Assembly (NCBI GenBank): GCA_021844725.1
Contig: JAKBSX010000132.1
Location: 1 to 7,298, forward strand
Length of the DNA stretch: 7,298 bases
Reading direction: 5' to 3'
Source of the DNA: Actinomycetes bacterium
Lineage (GTDB): Bacteria; Actinomycetota; Acidimicrobiia; Acidimicrobiales; Acidimicrobiaceae
The notes under the pieces were generated by a model. That model did not search any database and had not been told where the DNA came from. It saw only the letters and a list, made by a program, of their open reading frames with translations. A program made the position numbers and the translations under genes. Positions 6,694 to 7,298 of this stretch are shown here, piece by piece (position 1 is the first letter of the stretch; every line of letters begins with the position of its first letter).

Positions 6694-7298
6694 AGATTTG
6701 GCAGCTGTCATTGCTGCAGTTACTGGCTTCATCTGTATTTATCGATTTTTGGCCTGACTCCGCCTGAACTCTGGTGAGAACTTCAAGAAACACCTCGGAT
6801 GATTGGGCACCTGAAACCGCATATTTCGAGTCAAACACAAAAAACGGCACTCCAGAAATCCCAAGCTCGGTAGCCAAGGATTCATCAGCTCTAACTTTAT
6901 CAGCAAACGCATCTGATGCCAGCATCCCGCTGACCTCACCTGAATCCAAACCCACTTCGCAGGCAAAGCGCAACAATGCAGCTTTGTCAGAGATATTTTC
7001 AGACTCAACAAAGTAAGCGCATAAAAGCCTTTCCTTCATCTGACCACCTAATCCATTCTTAGATGCCATCTGAATCAATCTATGTGCATCAAAGCTGTTG
7101 GTCATTTTCGCGCCATCCAGATTGTATTCAAGCCCTTCCGCTAGGGCCAGCGAGGCGATGTGTGCCATGGACTCTTTAGCCTGCTGCGGAGATATGCGAT
7201 ACTTCTCCGAAAGACGAGAAGCCATATCCTTATCAATTGACTTTTCTGCTCCAGGATCAAGCTCATATGAACGCCACCTTAGCCGCTTCCAGGAAAGT
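6692..7298 (-). CDS. FrnE/DsbA-family thiol oxidoreductase, N-terminus beyond window end
   Basis: The reading frame is open from the stop at 6692 to the end of the window, giving 201 visible residues. The ATG at 7225 is internal: upstream codons read R-L-R-W-R-S-Y-E-L-D-P-G-A, matching the family's conserved w-R-x-F-x-L-D-P block that follows the N-terminal CPWC strand. The redox CxxC should therefore lie just outside. Visible: the helical insertion (S-F-D-A-H-R-L and L-C-A-Y-F-V-E segments, typical of the FrnE/2-hydroxychromene-2-carboxylate isomerase-like group), the cis-Pro loop G-I-S-G-V-P-F-F-V-F (P151 counted from the window-edge codon), A-V-S-G-A-Q, and a C-terminal C-S-N-D-S-C (C194 and C199). 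FrnE of Deinococcus radiodurans likewise has a C-terminal CX4C pair involved in thiol exchange. No signal peptide can be judged. Cytoplasmic disulfide chemistry is the likely role, by family. Confidence 0.88.
   Translation of the reverse strand, partial: LSWKRLRWRSYELDPGAEKSIDKDMASRLSEKYRISPQQAKESMAHIASLALAEGLEYNLDGAKMTNSFDAHRLIQMASKNGLGGQMKERLLCAYFVESENISDKAALLRFACEVGLDSGEVSGMLASDAFADKVRADESLATELGISGVPFFVFDSKYAVSGAQSSEVFLEVLTRVQAESGQKSINTDEASNCSNDSCQI

Noticed and set aside
6692..7225. Complete 177-residue gene starting at the ATG at 7225
   Set aside because: The frame stays open to the window end and the upstream residues (W-R-S-Y-E-L-D-P) are conserved family sequence, so that ATG is an internal Met and the gene is cut by the window edge.

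Overview
Bacterial DNA, probably one end of a metagenomic or draft-genome contig. It holds four complete protein genes, two genes that are incomplete at the window edges, and no RNA genes, CRISPR array or recognisable insertion sequence. Base composition looks moderate, roughly mid-40s percent GC by eye, and several genes have Shine-Dalgarno sites. The gene set is a type-II NADH dehydrogenase-like flavoprotein, a molybdenum hydroxylase large subunit, an AKR13-type aldo/keto reductase, a FrnE/DsbA-family protein and an ArdC/ImmA-type metallopeptidase. This resembles Actinomycetota or Chloroflexota (for example SAR202-like marine lineages). That placement is inference from family resemblance only and is weak.

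Layout. From 1 to 1142 two minus-strand genes form a tight pair: an ArdC-like plus HExxH (ImmA/IrrE-type) protein, then 3 nt later a DUF3293-like gene. The second gene is cut short near position 29, where the first 29 bases of the window are an exact inverted copy of 302-330. This looks like a fold-back (chimeric) contig end rather than biology. From 1304 to 2674 lies the minus-strand flavoprotein. A 377-bp divergent intergenic region (2675-3051) with several TTGAT-type dyads separates it from the plus-strand molybdopterin-binding large subunit (3052-5421). A 79-bp convergent gap with a hairpin separates that gene from the minus-strand aldo/keto reductase (5501-6481). The minus-strand FrnE-like gene (6692 to beyond 7298) ends in a likely terminator and lacks its N-terminus because the window ends.

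How the genes relate. The central genes encode redox enzymes: a membrane-associated NAD(P)H:quinone-type flavoprotein, a molybdenum hydroxylase catalytic subunit without its usual FAD and 2Fe-2S partners beside it, an NADPH-dependent carbonyl reductase and a thiol oxidoreductase. They sit in separate transcription units, so no shared pathway is shown. The ArdC-like/DUF3293 pair is accessory in character and may belong to a mobile or defence/anti-defence context. Its start region carries a dyad that could hide the ribosome binding site. Nothing here amounts to a clear new system. The best leads are that pair with its leader structure and the apparently solitary hydroxylase subunit.
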